Positions 17,087-27,126 of a stretch of DNA of 64,000 nt are shown here, one piece after another. The position numbers and the translations under genes are program-made. Every line of letters starts with the position of its first letter. The first letter of the stretch is position 1. The DNA comes from Lyngbya aestuarii BL J (lineage in GTDB: Bacteria; Cyanobacteriota; Cyanobacteriia; Cyanobacteriales; Microcoleaceae). The DNA lies in assembly GCF_000478195.2 (NCBI RefSeq), contig NZ_AUZM01000014.1:1-64000 (forward strand), written 5' to 3'. The notes under the pieces were generated by a model. It saw nothing but the letters and a program-made list of their open reading frames with translations. It searched no databases and was not told where the DNA came from.

Positions 17087-18130
17087 TTAAATTATTCCTT
17101 GCTGAATCAAGTTGTTAATCGTTGCTTGCTGAGTTTTAATAAAATGTTGGCGTTCTATCTCTCCTTCTAGCATTGTGTTGGCTGGATAAAAATGAGGTTG
17201 CTGATATGTTTCAGTATACAATCCTGAACGATGACGCGCCAATAAATTTTGAATCCCAGGGCGTTTGCGGTTGCGTCGGAGCGCCGCTAAATCAATTTCT
17301 GCAAAAGCTGCCATACTCTCACCCGCTCCCGTTTCAGCTAATAGAATCCCCCGATAGTCGATTATTTTTGAACCCCCATCAGTTGAAGAACTAGGAAGCG
17401 GAGTGTTAACAATTCCGGCAGTGTTAGCAGAGATAACATAAGCCATATTTTCCACAGCCCGAGACACTTTTGCAGCTTCTTTTGGCAGTCTTGCATGACC
17501 ATAAATTTCTGAAGTTGGATGTAAGAAAATTTCGGCTCCTCGGGTGGCAAAGGTTCGCGCTAATTCTGGAAATAATATCTCGTCCGAGGCGATAGTTGCT
17601 AAATTGCCAATTTCGGTTTTTGCCACCGGAAAAATCCCATCTAAACCATAACAATCTAGATATTTATCCCAAACATCGTGCGGTGTAGGCGTGTACATAG
17701 AATTTAACCGTCGATACCGCAAAACCATTATTCCAGATGGGTTAAAAATAAAGCAGCTTTGAAAGTATAAACTCGGAAAATTGGGATCAATTTCATAGGC
17801 ATTTCCGGCTAAAAATATATTGAATTTCTGTGCGATTTCTGCTAAAGTATCATAGATAGGATCATCCATTGCCAAACAAGCTTTCTGCGCCCAAATCCCT
17901 AATGCTTCCCCCATTGGAAAACCTGTTAACCAATATTCAGGAAGTAACACCAAACGACAGTCTGAACCAATAAACGCTAAACTGGTGGCTATTTTTCCCT
18001 CTAAACTCTCTACCGCTTTCGTCATAATGCTTCGGGCTTCGGAAGGACTACTCGCTAAATTAACCGCCTCACAAGTCAACTGAAGGGCTAAGGCTCGAAA
18101 AGATTCGATGCGCTCTGGATTTGCTGTCAT
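17087..18130 (-). CDS. Nitrilase-superfamily protein with Cys replaced by Ser
   Basis: 347 residues with the CN-hydrolase fold. The Glu is kept (Glu65 in LLPEYWLTGFP). The catalytic Lys position reads Arg141 (LRYRRLN where YRK is usual). The catalytic Cys position reads Ser182 (TIASDEILFPEL where ICYDxRFPEL is usual). Later blocks (RGAEIFLHPTSE, RAVENMAYVISANTAG) are normal. The protein therefore lacks two of three catalytic residues of ordinary amidases and nitrilases. It may be an atypical subfamily or non-catalytic. It is the first gene of a six-gene minus-strand operon. Confidence 0.85.
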   Translation of the reverse strand: MTANPERIESFRALALQLTCEAVNLASSPSEARSIMTKAVESLEGKIATSLAFIGSDCRLVLLPEYWLTGFPMGEALGIWAQKACLAMDDPIYDTLAEIAQKFNIFLAGNAYEIDPNFPSLYFQSCFIFNPSGIMVLRYRRLNSMYTPTPHDVWDKYLDCYGLDGIFPVAKTEIGNLATIASDEILFPELARTFATRGAEIFLHPTSEIYGHARLPKEAAKVSRAVENMAYVISANTAGIVNTPLPSSSTDGGSKIIDYRGILLAETGAGESMAAFAEIDLAALRRNRKRPGIQNLLARHRSGLYTETYQQPHFYPANTMLEGEIERQHFIKTQQATINNLIQQGII

Positions 18131-18256
18131 AGAAAATTAGGCTTGACTAATGTTCGTTGTGAAAAAATTTTACATCATTTGTATCCGATCAAACTACTTT
18201 TTTGGAGATTTAATTCTTACTCATAAACTAGGTTAATTCCATAACATTACTTAATA

Positions 18257-18283
18257 AATAAAAAAGTTAGCTGTGATGCTAAC
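18257..18283 (-). terminator. Rho-independent terminator
   Basis: On the minus strand GTTAGC-ATCACA-GCTAAC is followed by TTTTTTATTT. It lies after the 18381 gene and before the nitrilase-operon start, and would separate the two transcripts. Confidence 0.7.
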
Positions 18284-18380
18284 TTGTGCTAATATATTAT
18301 GAGTAAAGGTGCAAGATTCAGTACCCCAAAATAGCACCCTGACTCAAACTTTAAATTTCAAACTTTAAAGCTAATCGTGC

Positions 18381-18554
18381 TTACTCTTGATTCATTTGGC
18401 GTTCAACGGTTTCTATCGCCGCATTGAGTCCAGCCAGCCGAGTTTCGAGATCATCTCGCATCCACTTCATAAATTGCAGTTTGCGCTCTTGGTAGGCTTT
18501 GTGAGAACTAGATGAATTATCCCAATTCCAGCAAGGATTGAAGAAAGGAAACAT
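18381..18554 (-). CDS. Small hypothetical protein
   Basis: 57 residues when started at the ATG at 18554, which follows GAGG at a good distance; an upstream in-frame start at 18593 lacks one. It opens with an aromatic segment (MFPFFNPCWNWDN) and continues as a charged helix with LETRLAGLNAAIETVERQM. It looks like a conserved short cyanobacterial protein, but no function is known. Its gene follows the broken Uma2 copy. Confidence 0.6.
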   Translation of the reverse strand: MFPFFNPCWNWDNSSSSHKAYQERKLQFMKWMRDDLETRLAGLNAAIETVERQMNQE

Positions 18555-18619
18555 AGATACCTCTAAAATGACTCCATCTATATTTTGAAGCAAAAATCAA
18601 ATAATGGGTGGTCTGAGGC

Positions 18620-19480
18620 TTAAATTTGTTGTTGAACTTGTTCGATGCTGAGGTTGAGTGCTTCCGCCACCTGTTCAACACTTAAACCCATTCCCAACAA
18701 CCGAGGAATGGCATTTTTGCGCTCTTGTTCGGCTTGTTCGGCACGTTGCTTTTCTTGTTCGGCGCGTTCATCTCCTATTAATAACAAGTTACCTTCGTTA
18801 TCCCACCATCTTAACCACAATTGGTCTTGATTTTGATAGCGACCTTGCCACAATCCCAATTCAATTCCTAAAGGTAAAATCGGATAATGATTGCGTTCAT
18901 TGGGAGACATTTTTTGATAATAGCCGTTCCGATGAGTGTAAACTTCTAACTTGCTATTATTGATTTCATAAATACCGTAATAGGGAATGCGAATAATTTG
19001 CTCATAGACCCAAAATTTACCCGGTTTGGTTTTTTCTCCCGTTCGAGATAACGGTGTATTATCCCGTTCTTCGTCTCCATTTCCGCTAGCAAATTCTAAG
19101 GCAATTAAAGGAGCCATAAATTCCCGCCACAAGACATAAGAACGACGAATTTGACCGTCAAGTTTGGGCGGAACATTCGGAACATAAAACCAGTCCGGCG
19201 CTTCCGCTCCTTTTTCGGGCGGGTCAGTTTCTTGCCAATAAATCCCGCAGTCTTGACGAAGTCACAGCAGCTCCGGGAGCTTGCATCGCGGAGAACTGTG
19301 ACCGATGGCATATTGTCCGTCTGGATGAATTTTTTGTAAGATTGGGCCGATAGAATCTGTGAGTAAAATACTCTGGGGATGGTTATAAAAATTTTTTACA
19401 AAAGTACCATCCGACTCGGGGAGTTGAGTATGGTCTGGGAAAGGGGGTGGAAGTTCGATTTTTGAGGTTATCTCAGTCAT
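18620..19480 (-). pseudogene. Uma2 family gene interrupted by in-frame 45-bp insertion with stop
   Basis: Read from the ATG at 19480, the frame gives normal Uma2 sequence through DGQYAIG. It then enters the insertion (HSSPRCKLPELL) and stops at a TGA at 19262-19264. The same frame resumes with QDCGIYWQ and continues to a complete C-terminus (EFASGNGDEERD, FWVYEQIIRIPYYGIYEI). Removing 45 bp restores an intact frame matching the copies at 4799 and 5731. An internal Met at 19132 could start a truncated product but would lack the N-terminal third. The tail has a Glu/Arg coiled coil and LSVEQVAEALNLSIEQVQQ. Confidence 0.85.
19258..19302. repeat. 45-bp palindromic mini-insertion
   Basis: GTCACAG (19261-19267) and CTGTGAC (19296-19302) form a perfect 7-bp outer inverted repeat. 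Inside, AGCTCC-G-GGAGCT forms a second hairpin. GAC is present on both sides, consistent with a short target duplication. The boundaries come from comparison with intact Uma2 copies at about 5350 and 6344. Confidence 0.75.
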
Positions 19481-19550
19481 AGAAACGCGACTGAACAAAT
19501 TAAACTTACCTCTATTTTAACACAAAAAACCAAGATAATACCAAATTAAT

Positions 19551-21041
19551 TCATTGTTTTTTAGTCTTTCTATAGGGTCGTTTTAAATAACGTCCTTGAG
19601 GCGAACCGAGAATTTCTCCGTTGTGATAAATCAAATTTCCGCGAAGAAATGTACTTTTAACTCGTCCAGTTAATTCCATACCTTCAAAGGGAGTATAACC
19701 TTGTTGAGACGGGGATTCATCCGCTTGAACCGTAAACATTTCATGGGGATCAACTAACACCAAATCCGCATCATAACCCACAGCAATATCCCCTTTTTCT
19801 AACAGCCCAAATCGTTGTGCAGGATTCCAAGATAATAATTCAGCCATTTGATGATAAGGCATTCCGCGTTTATTTCCTTCACTAAAAACCCCAGATAGTA
19901 AATATTCAGTTCCGCCAAAACCTGACTTCGCTAACCAAATATTTTCGGGGTCTTTTTGAGAAACTTTTTGTTCCGCAGAACAACAAGCGTGATCGCTCAC
20001 AATCCAATCAATTTGACCGTTTAAAACCGCTTGCCATAAAAATTCTACATCCTCTCGCGGACGAATGGGAGGATTCACTTTTGCCCATTTTCTAGTCGGT
20101 GTATCTACATCTAAAAGTAAATGTCCGACGGTGACTTCTCGACGGAAATTAATATGAGGAAATGTCGCTTGCATCATCAAAGCCGCTTCAAGAGCTTTGC
20201 GAGAACTTAAGTGCAGTAAATTGATATTAATACAGTTAGTTTCATGGGCGAGGTAAGACGCAATACAAATCGCTAAACCTTCTGAATGAGGAGGACGAGC
20301 CGCACTATAAGCTTTTAGTCCAGTTAAGGTATTATCCTGTTGAACAATTTTAGTATAAGCACTCAATATTTCCGCAATTTCACAATGCAAACTCAAACTG
20401 AGATAATCTTGACAATCGGGATATTTTTCTCTCATTTGAGTTAAACTTCGCATGATAAACTCAAAGTGAGCCACGTCGTAGCGTTCTTCTTTATTTATCA
20501 TTAAAAATAAATTTTGCTGGTCAGATAATCCGTGCAACCCATAACCGCCATAAAACATAAAAATTTTAAACGAAGACACCCCAAACTCCTCAAACAGTTG
20601 GGGCATTTCTTCAAGATGTTGGGCGGCTATTGGAGCAACATGATACCCATAATCAACATAAAAATTACCCTCAGAAAGTGCTAAGACTTTCGGGAAAAAC
20701 TGATGGTAAGAACCACCTTGATTGAGATAATATTGACCTGTACGAATATAGTTTAAACTGGTTGTTACACCGCCCATTGCAGCCGCTTTGCTTTCGGTAA
20801 CAGCATCTTGGTTGAGGGGTTGATAAATCCCAACGTGCATATGAGCATCTACCACACCTGGAAAGGCTAAAAGGTGATTTCCATCGAAGGTTTGTTGAGC
20901 GTATTTAGGGTTAATATTCGGTTCAATTTTAACAAATTTTCCATTCTTAATCCCGAGATCAAGTGTTTCCACAGAAGGCTGATGAGGACGAATAACCTGA
21001 ACATTTTTAATCAGTTGATCAAAGGTAAAAGCTTCAGACAT
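19551..21041 (-). CDS. Dihydroorotase/hydantoinase-like amidohydrolase
   Basis: About 496 residues from the ATG at 21041; a GTG 15 bp upstream is less likely. The metal-dependent cyclic amidohydrolase set is intact: DAHMHVG (HxH), SFKIFM (carbamylated Lys), LSLHCE, LLHLSSR and SDHACC (catalytic Asp). Such enzymes open cyclic amides such as dihydropyrimidines, hydantoins or allantoin. Substrate specificity cannot be read. It is the only hydrolase in this neighbourhood with a full active site. It is transcribed with the AbrB-type gene, which ends 89 bp upstream. Confidence 0.88.
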   Translation of the reverse strand: MSEAFTFDQLIKNVQVIRPHQPSVETLDLGIKNGKFVKIEPNINPKYAQQTFDGNHLLAFPGVVDAHMHVGIYQPLNQDAVTESKAAAMGGVTTSLNYIRTGQYYLNQGGSYHQFFPKVLALSEGNFYVDYGYHVAPIAAQHLEEMPQLFEEFGVSSFKIFMFYGGYGLHGLSDQQNLFLMINKEERYDVAHFEFIMRSLTQMREKYPDCQDYLSLSLHCEIAEILSAYTKIVQQDNTLTGLKAYSAARPPHSEGLAICIASYLAHETNCININLLHLSSRKALEAALMMQATFPHINFRREVTVGHLLLDVDTPTRKWAKVNPPIRPREDVEFLWQAVLNGQIDWIVSDHACCSAEQKVSQKDPENIWLAKSGFGGTEYLLSGVFSEGNKRGMPYHQMAELLSWNPAQRFGLLEKGDIAVGYDADLVLVDPHEMFTVQADESPSQQGYTPFEGMELTGRVKSTFLRGNLIYHNGEILGSPQGRYLKRPYRKTKKQ

Positions 21042-21129
21042 AGTTGTAAGTTGCACAAGTTTAAATCTATGATACCTAAATTTTTGAAAAAACTTATTTT
21101 ATTTTATTTTTCTTTAAAACAATTAGCAA

Positions 21130-22191
21130 TTAGACATCTTTTTGGTCTTGTTTACTCACAAAAGCAGTTAGCCAGGGAGTCAATAAAAGAATCATTAACA
21201 TTCGAGTTAATTGCATCGCTAATACTAAGCTAGTATCACCGCCAAGCTGCACAACAGTTGCAATCATCGCTTCAAGTCCTCCCGGTGTTAAACCTAAAAT
21301 AGCAGTAACAATATCAACCTCTGCCACCCGATGAAATCCATATCCAATTGCTAAACAACAAATTATTAGCGAAATGACTAATACTGCTTCAATTAACACT
21401 GCTTTAAAGAGTTTACGAACCGTTTGAAAATCAAACTTCAATCCAATTGAAAGTCCGACAAATAACAATCCAATTTTAAATAACCATTGAGGGACTTGGA
21501 TATAGTCAGGAAACGTCCAAAAGACAATTAAACCGACAATAAATGTCCCTAGAAATCCTGATGCAGGTAGATTAAATTTATTTCCGCCCCAGATGCCTAG
21601 ACCACAACAAATTGCTAATATAAACAAATTGGAAACGAAAGGAATAGATAATTGATCTACTGTCAAAATAGGGATTAGATTTGGACTCTCAGAATTAGCC
21701 GGAAACAAGAAAGTTGCTAGAGTCGGAACAATCACAATTACTAACAATAAACGCAAATATTGAAACAAAGCAATTGCCACCGCATCTGCTCCCATTTCTT
21801 CGCCAATTGCCACAATACTCGACGCCAAACCGGGAATAAAAGCTAACAATCCCGTGACGCGATCAATTCCTGAAAAACGAGCTAATAAATAGCCATGAAA
21901 TAAGCTCATAATTCCGGTAATAGCAATACAAAGTAATAGAGGAATGGCATAATTAGCAGCAAGAATTAAAGTATCTGGAGAAAAGCGAACTGCTGTTGCT
22001 AACCCCAAAAAAGCCTTACCCAATGTCATAAAAACCGGAGGTAAGGGTTGAGAATAACCTAAAATCGTAGCATACAAAATCCCGACGATCATTGGCCCGA
22101 GTAGCCAACCCACCGGAATATTCAGCCAGTAGAATAAAAAGCCGACTGCTATTGCAAAGATAAACTGCTGAATTATTTTTTGAGGTTTCAT
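21130..22191 (-). CDS. AbrB family integral membrane protein
   Basis: 353 residues with about nine to ten hydrophobic segments and the AbrB/ammonia-monooxygenase-like duplication. GWLLGPMIVGILYA occurs early and GFLGTFIVGLIVF later, each followed by GLA or GLS repeats. LTPGGLEAMIA near the C-terminus is typical. Members are putative transporters or regulators of uptake, with unknown substrate. Its position before the amidohydrolase suggests import of that enzyme's substrate (inference). Confidence 0.85.
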   Translation of the reverse strand: MKPQKIIQQFIFAIAVGFLFYWLNIPVGWLLGPMIVGILYATILGYSQPLPPVFMTLGKAFLGLATAVRFSPDTLILAANYAIPLLLCIAITGIMSLFHGYLLARFSGIDRVTGLLAFIPGLASSIVAIGEEMGADAVAIALFQYLRLLLVIVIVPTLATFLFPANSESPNLIPILTVDQLSIPFVSNLFILAICCGLGIWGGNKFNLPASGFLGTFIVGLIVFWTFPDYIQVPQWLFKIGLLFVGLSIGLKFDFQTVRKLFKAVLIEAVLVISLIICCLAIGYGFHRVAEVDIVTAILGLTPGGLEAMIATVVQLGGDTSLVLAMQLTRMLMILLLTPWLTAFVSKQDQKDV

Positions 22192-22264
22192 CGGCTTGTA
22201 AAAATTGATAGGATTAACGACAGAAATTGGTGTATCCTAAATTATAGAGGTTTAATATTGCCCT

Positions 22265-23131
22265 ATGTCTTTTGGAAATCAACTCAGAACACGACTCGAA
22301 CAATCAGAAATTTTGGTAATTCCGGGTATTTATGACTGTTTGAGTGCTAAAATCGCTGAACAGTTAGGCTTTGAAGTTATCGCTACTAGCGGGTTTGGTA
22401 TTGCTGCATCCACACTCGGTTTACCCGACTATGGCTTTCTCACGGCGACTGAAATGTTTTATAGTATTGGTCGAATTGTTCAGTCCATTGAAATTCCGTT
22501 AATTGCAGATTTAGATACAGGCTATGGTAATGTTTTAAATGTAACTCGTACAGTTAAAGATGCGGTTAATGTAGGTATTTCGGGAATTATTTTAGAAGAT
22601 CAAGAATGGCCTAAAAAATGTGGTCACTTTGAGGGAAAACGAGTGATTTCCACAACCGAACAAATTGCGAAAATCAAAGCCGCAGTTGAGGCGAAAGCGG
22701 ATAGTAATTTAGTGATTATTGGACGGACAGATGCACGCGCACCTTTGGGTTTAGATGAGGCCATTAACCGAGGGAAAGCTTATTTTGAAGCGGGTGCTGA
22801 TGTGATCTTTATTGAAGCACCCCAGTCTGAAGATGAACTTGTTAAAATTGCTAATGCTTTACCCAATATTCCTTTAGTTGCAAATATCATAGAAGGCGGA
22901 AAAACACCGCAATTGTCAGCCCATGAATTACAACAGTTGGGGTTTAAAATCGTCTTTTTTCCGTTATCGGGTTTATTCACAGTAACCAAAGCAATGATGG
23001 ATTGTTTGCGTCAGTTGAAAGAAACAGGAACTACAGCTAATTTAAAAAACTTAGTCAGTTTTCAGGAGTTTGAGAAACTGATTGATGTCCCGAAATATCG
23101 TCAAATTGAACAGAAATTTGATCAGGAATAA
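22265..23131 (+). CDS. Isocitrate lyase/PEP mutase family enzyme
   Basis: 288 residues. The TIM-barrel family signature is clear: IPGIYDCLSAKIAEQLGF, ADLDTGYGN (metal-binding Asp residues), LEDQEWPKKCGHFEGK (the KKCGH loop with catalytic Cys) and IGRTDAR. Members cleave C-C bonds of 2-methylisocitrate-like acids, or P-C bonds, or decarboxylate oxaloacetate. The KKCGH loop favours a lyase. The exact substrate is unknown. It is divergent from the AbrB-type gene and 22 bp upstream of the N-acetyltransferase gene. Confidence 0.87.
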   Translation: MSFGNQLRTRLEQSEILVIPGIYDCLSAKIAEQLGFEVIATSGFGIAASTLGLPDYGFLTATEMFYSIGRIVQSIEIPLIADLDTGYGNVLNVTRTVKDAVNVGISGIILEDQEWPKKCGHFEGKRVISTTEQIAKIKAAVEAKADSNLVIIGRTDARAPLGLDEAINRGKAYFEAGADVIFIEAPQSEDELVKIANALPNIPLVANIIEGGKTPQLSAHELQQLGFKIVFFPLSGLFTVTKAMMDCLRQLKETGTTANLKNLVSFQEFEKLIDVPKYRQIEQKFDQE

Positions 23132-23153
23132 TGATCAAAATATTAAGTTTTAT

Positions 23154-23912
23154 ATGGACGTTGAAGCCTATCTAAACCGTATTCACTATCAAGGCTCTCT
23201 TGAACCCAATCTTGAGACGCTTCATCAACTGCATTGCTGTCATTTACTCACCGTTCCCTTTGAAAATCTTAGTATTCATCTCAACCAACCGATTCATCTC
23301 AATTTAGAAGCTTTATACACTAAAATTGTTCGACAAAACCGAGGAGGATTTTGTTATGAACTTAATTCTTTATTTTCTTGGCTCTTGCAAAAACTGGGTT
23401 TTAAGGTGACTCTACTTTCCGCTCAGGTGGCGCGAGAAGATGGTCATTTTGGGCGAGAATTTGGTCATTTAACGCTATTGGTAAAAGATAGAGATAATTG
23501 GTTAGCTGATGTTGGTTTTGGAGACTCATTTCTTTATCCTTTGAAGTTAGAAACTTTAACTGAACAAATCAAAAATGAAGAATATTATCAGTTAATAAAA
23601 GAGGATATTAACTGGATATTTTATCAAAAAAAGGATAACCACTATCAACCCAAATATTGTTTTACTTTAACACCTAGAAAACTAACAGATTTTCAACCCA
23701 CTTGTGAATATAATCAAACTTCTCCTCAATCTATTTTCACTCAGCGTCGTATCTGTACGAAAGCAACTCTTGAAGGTCGAATCACATTGAGCGATAATCG
23801 ATTAATAATCACCCAAAATGGTCAACGACAAGACTATACCATACAGACTGAAGCAGAATATAACAAAATTTTACGAGATTCTTTTGGAATTGACTTAGAT
23901 TTAAAATCTTAA
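23154..23912 (+). CDS. nat: Arylamine N-acetyltransferase
   Basis: 252 residues from the ATG at 23154; a longer in-frame start would overlap the preceding gene. The catalytic triad is visible: Cys67 in RGGFCYELN, His105 in FGHLTLL and Asp119 in LADVGFGD. LLTVPFENLSIH matches the family N-terminus. NATs acetylate arylamines and hydrazines from acetyl-CoA, and relatives form amide bonds in natural-product synthesis. It is probably co-transcribed with the gene at 22265. Confidence 0.92.
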   Translation: MDVEAYLNRIHYQGSLEPNLETLHQLHCCHLLTVPFENLSIHLNQPIHLNLEALYTKIVRQNRGGFCYELNSLFSWLLQKLGFKVTLLSAQVAREDGHFGREFGHLTLLVKDRDNWLADVGFGDSFLYPLKLETLTEQIKNEEYYQLIKEDINWIFYQKKDNHYQPKYCFTLTPRKLTDFQPTCEYNQTSPQSIFTQRRICTKATLEGRITLSDNRLIITQNGQRQDYTIQTEAEYNKILRDSFGIDLDLKS

Positions 23913-24262
23913 CATCAATTTCTATCAGGTACAAAACGATGGATTAAAAAAAATCTACCTTTTTATAGATATCACTTGTGAATTATGAGGATTTAATTCT
24001 CCTCATTTTACCTCATTAGATAGATGAATAAACCCTTTTTTTTGAGATTCTACTGGCTAAGAGGTTAAGAAGATTTATAATTGTGGTTAAGAATAGATGA
24101 TCCATTGAATCATTTCCCTGCGAGATTGAAAAGTTAGTGGTAAAATTAGGTGTAATTCAGTCAAAATTGTTGTAGAACAAGTCAAAAAAACTCAATTGTA
24201 TAGTCACGTACAATTTGTCGAATTGAATGAACTCAAAAATTAATTAATTAACGGGAGGATTT
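23913..24262. other. Intergenic region upstream of ldh
   Basis: AT-rich, with no open frame of interest. GGGAGGA (24252-24258), a strong ribosome binding site, precedes the ldh ATG. No clear terminator or operator was recognised. Confidence 0.5.
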
Positions 24263-25264
24263 ATGTTTGAGGGATTATTTAATCTACATCCAGATGCGGA
24301 GAATTTTCACAGTAAAATTAAACTTCGTAAAGGGGTAATCATTGGAGCAGGTCAAGTCGGAATGGCTTGTGCCTATTCTATCTTAATTCAAGACTGTTTT
24401 GATGAACTAATCTTACAAGATATTGCCACCGAAAAAGTCGAAGGAGAAGTCATGGACTTATTACATGGCGTTCCTTTTATCTCTCCGACTCGCATCAAAG
24501 CCGGAACAGTCGCCGATGTTGGACAAGATGCAGATGTTGTGATTGTCACAGCAGGTTCCAATCAAAAAGAAGGTGAAACTCGTCTAGATTTATTACACCG
24601 TAATGTCAAAATTTTCAGAGGTTTAATTGGGGATGTTGCGAAACATTGTCCCAATGCAATTTTACTAATTGTCGCCAACCCTGTTGATATTATGACCTAT
24701 GTTAGTCTCAAGCTTTCCGGTTTTCCCAGTTCCCGAGTATTTGGTTCAGGAACGGTACTCGATACCGCTCGTTTTCGCGCTTTATTAGCTAACCGACTTG
24801 ATATTGATCCTCGCAGTGTTCATGCTTATATTATTGGTGAACATGGTGATAGTGAAGTTCCGGTTTGGAGTAAGGCAAATGTTGCGGGAATGAAAATCTG
24901 TGATGGTGACTGGGAAGGAAGCCCAAGTTGTGATTTGGCAGAATTAAATGAAATTTTTGAACAGGTAAAAAATGCCGCTTATGAAATTATTAAGCGAAAA
25001 GGATATACTTCCTATGCCATTGGTTTAGCCGTAACAGAGATTGTTAAAGCTATTCTTGGCAATCAAAATCGGATTTTTACCGTCAGTACCCGAGTCGATA
25101 AAATGTACGGATTGTCTGAAGATATTTGTATTAGTTTACCTTCAATTGTTAACCAAAAAGGTGTGATGAAAGTTATGAATTTTACCCTAGCTGAAAACGA
25201 AGAAAAACTCCTCAAAAAATCGGCTCATACTTTACGAGAATATATCGATAAACTCGATCTTTAG
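24263..25264 (+). CDS. ldh: L-lactate dehydrogenase
   Basis: 333 residues. It interconverts pyruvate and L-lactate with NAD(H) in the cytosol. Visible: GAGQVG (28-33) for cofactor binding, the specificity loop [10 protein letters not shown] whose Gln marks lactate rather than malate dehydrogenase, [11 protein letters not shown], and catalytic His in [14 protein letters not shown]. The N-terminal 20 residues extend beyond many bacterial LDHs. It lies directly before pyk, so the two enzymes around pyruvate may be co-expressed. Confidence 0.93.
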   Translation: MFEGLFNLHPDAENFHSKIKLRKGVIIGAGQVGMACAYSILIQDCFDELILQDIATEKVEGEVMDLLHGVPFISPTRIKAGTVADVGQDADVVIVTAGSNQKEGETRLDLLHRNVKIFRGLIGDVAKHCPNAILLIVANPVDIMTYVSLKLSGFPSSRVFGSGTVLDTARFRALLANRLDIDPRSVHAYIIGEHGDSEVPVWSKANVAGMKICDGDWEGSPSCDLAELNEIFEQVKNAAYEIIKRKGYTSYAIGLAVTEIVKAILGNQNRIFTVSTRVDKMYGLSEDICISLPSIVNQKGVMKVMNFTLAENEEKLLKKSAHTLREYIDKLDL

Positions 25265-25419
25265 AAACACAAAATTTCAATCTGCAAACTCCTAATTAAA
25301 GAATATTCTGTTTTTTTTGCTTATTTATCTGATCTTGGTCTTCATCTACTGAAAAGAAGATCAAATCTCCCTAAACAGGGAACTTTAAATCAACCTCTAA
25401 GTGCTAACAGATTCAGCTT

Positions 25420-26844
25420 ATGCAAACGTTAACTCATCGAACCAAAATTGTCGCCACTATCGGCCCAGCTAGTCGAGATACCAATATCCTCAAACAAATG
25501 GTATTTGCAGGCCTAAGAATCGCTCGATTAAATTTCTCTCATGGTAGCTACGAAGATCATACCGAAACTATTAAAATGTTACGTCAGGTTTCAGATGATT
25601 TAGACATCCAAATTACACTCTTACAAGACTTACAAGGGCCGAAGATTCGAGTTGGTCAATTACCCGATGGTGCGGTAGAATTAATCACTGGTGAATCCCT
25701 AACTTTAGTTCCGCTTGATGAGTATAATAATCAACCCAATACTATTTCTATTGATTATCCCTCTTTAGCAGAAGAAGCCGAACCGGGAGCGCAAATTTTG
25801 CTCGATGATGGCTTATTAGAACTCAGAATTGAGGAAATTTCGGGTTCATCTGTTAACTGTAAAATCATTGAAGGGGGCTTATTAAAAAGTCGCAAAGGCG
25901 TCAATCTACCCAGTTTAATTTTACAACTGCCTTCAATGACAGAAAAAGATATCCAAGACTTAGAATTTGGTTTATCTCAAGGTATTGATTGGGTGTCTCT
26001 GAGTTTTGTCCGTCGGGCTGAAGACGTTCGCCACTTAAAAACATTTCTCACAGAACACGGGGCGGAACATATTCCGGTAATGGCAAAAATTGAGAAGCCC
26101 CAAGCTATTGATAACCTAGAAGCAATTATTAATGAATGTGACGGTTTGATGGTCGCCCGAGGGGATTTAGGAGTAGAAATGAGTCCGGAAAAAGTGCCTT
26201 TGTTGCAAAAACAGATTATTAAACTCTGTAACCAAAAAGGCATTCCGGTGATTACCGCAACTCAAATGCTAGAAAGCATGATTAACAACCCCCGTCCAAC
26301 TCGTGCAGAAGCCTCAGATGTTGCGAATGCGATTATTGACGGTACCGATGCAGTGATGTTGTCGGGAGAGTCCGCCGTGGGTAATTTTCCGGTAAAAGCG
26401 GTGGAAATGCTGGCTAAAATTGCCTCTGGTGTTGAACCCGAATTGAAATTTGTTAACTATCCTCCTGCTGAGTCTGACGAAACCCATGCGTTGAGTGAAG
26501 CCTTAAATACAATTGATAAAATTCTGCCGTTGAAGTGTATTGTCGCTTATACTAGCACCGGATATACTGCTGAACTTGCGGCTGCCGAACGACCAAAAGC
26601 TCCAGTTGTGGCTTTTACTCCCGATGAAATTACTTACCATCGTTTGAACTTAGTTTGGGGCGTTCTCCCCATTTTATTAACTCACGAAGTCGGTTCTTTT
26701 GAAGGATTAATTGACCAAGCCGAAACCTTGCTGTTAGAGCGTCAGTTAGTCAATACGGGGGATCAAATTCTAGTTGTTGCTGGAATTCCCACCAAACATC
26801 CGCGAGGAACCAATTTCTTGAAGATTCATCGCATTAAAAATTAA
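25420..26844 (+). CDS. pyk: Pyruvate kinase
   Basis: 474 residues. It transfers phosphate from PEP to ADP, the last glycolytic step. Visible: [13 protein letters not shown] at the start, [24 protein letters not shown], the active-site block [23 protein letters not shown] and [11 protein letters not shown], with [24 protein letters not shown] split over the substrate site. A normal C-terminal allosteric domain follows. The intergenic gap to ldh is 155 bp. Confidence 0.95.
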   Translation: MQTLTHRTKIVATIGPASRDTNILKQMVFAGLRIARLNFSHGSYEDHTETIKMLRQVSDDLDIQITLLQDLQGPKIRVGQLPDGAVELITGESLTLVPLDEYNNQPNTISIDYPSLAEEAEPGAQILLDDGLLELRIEEISGSSVNCKIIEGGLLKSRKGVNLPSLILQLPSMTEKDIQDLEFGLSQGIDWVSLSFVRRAEDVRHLKTFLTEHGAEHIPVMAKIEKPQAIDNLEAIINECDGLMVARGDLGVEMSPEKVPLLQKQIIKLCNQKGIPVITATQMLESMINNPRPTRAEASDVANAIIDGTDAVMLSGESAVGNFPVKAVEMLAKIASGVEPELKFVNYPPAESDETHALSEALNTIDKILPLKCIVAYTSTGYTAELAAAERPKAPVVAFTPDEITYHRLNLVWGVLPILLTHEVGSFEGLIDQAETLLLERQLVNTGDQILVVAGIPTKHPRGTNFLKIHRIKN

Positions 26845-27126
26845 AAACTAGAGTCTCAAGCTTGTTAAACAGATGATTAAGAGAGCGGGGGAATTCGTTT
26901 GTTGGGGTATTGATAGAGAAGCTGCTATGAAGTGCCATGCTTACTTGGCGTAAATATAAGGTTCCTGCTATCAAGTGCAGCCTGTTGCTGAAACTACTTC
27001 TATATATAGTTTTCAGCCTATGAATTACTCTCCTCTCTTTTACAAAAATTTGGGACTAATTAATAAGTTTTCCAAATATATGACAGCTTCTCTAGCATTA
27101 CGCCAACAAATAATAAGTTCTATTTC
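26845..27126. other. Intergenic region between pyk and the XRE regulator
   Basis: About 280 bp with no convincing gene; an 84-codon plus-strand frame at 26975 mostly overlaps the XRE gene in antisense. No terminator stem was seen. Confidence 0.4.

Noticed and set aside
23082-23153. Longer N-terminus for the arylamine N-acetyltransferase
   Set aside because: It would overlap the preceding gene and adds 24 residues outside the family; the ATG at 23154 matches the family start.
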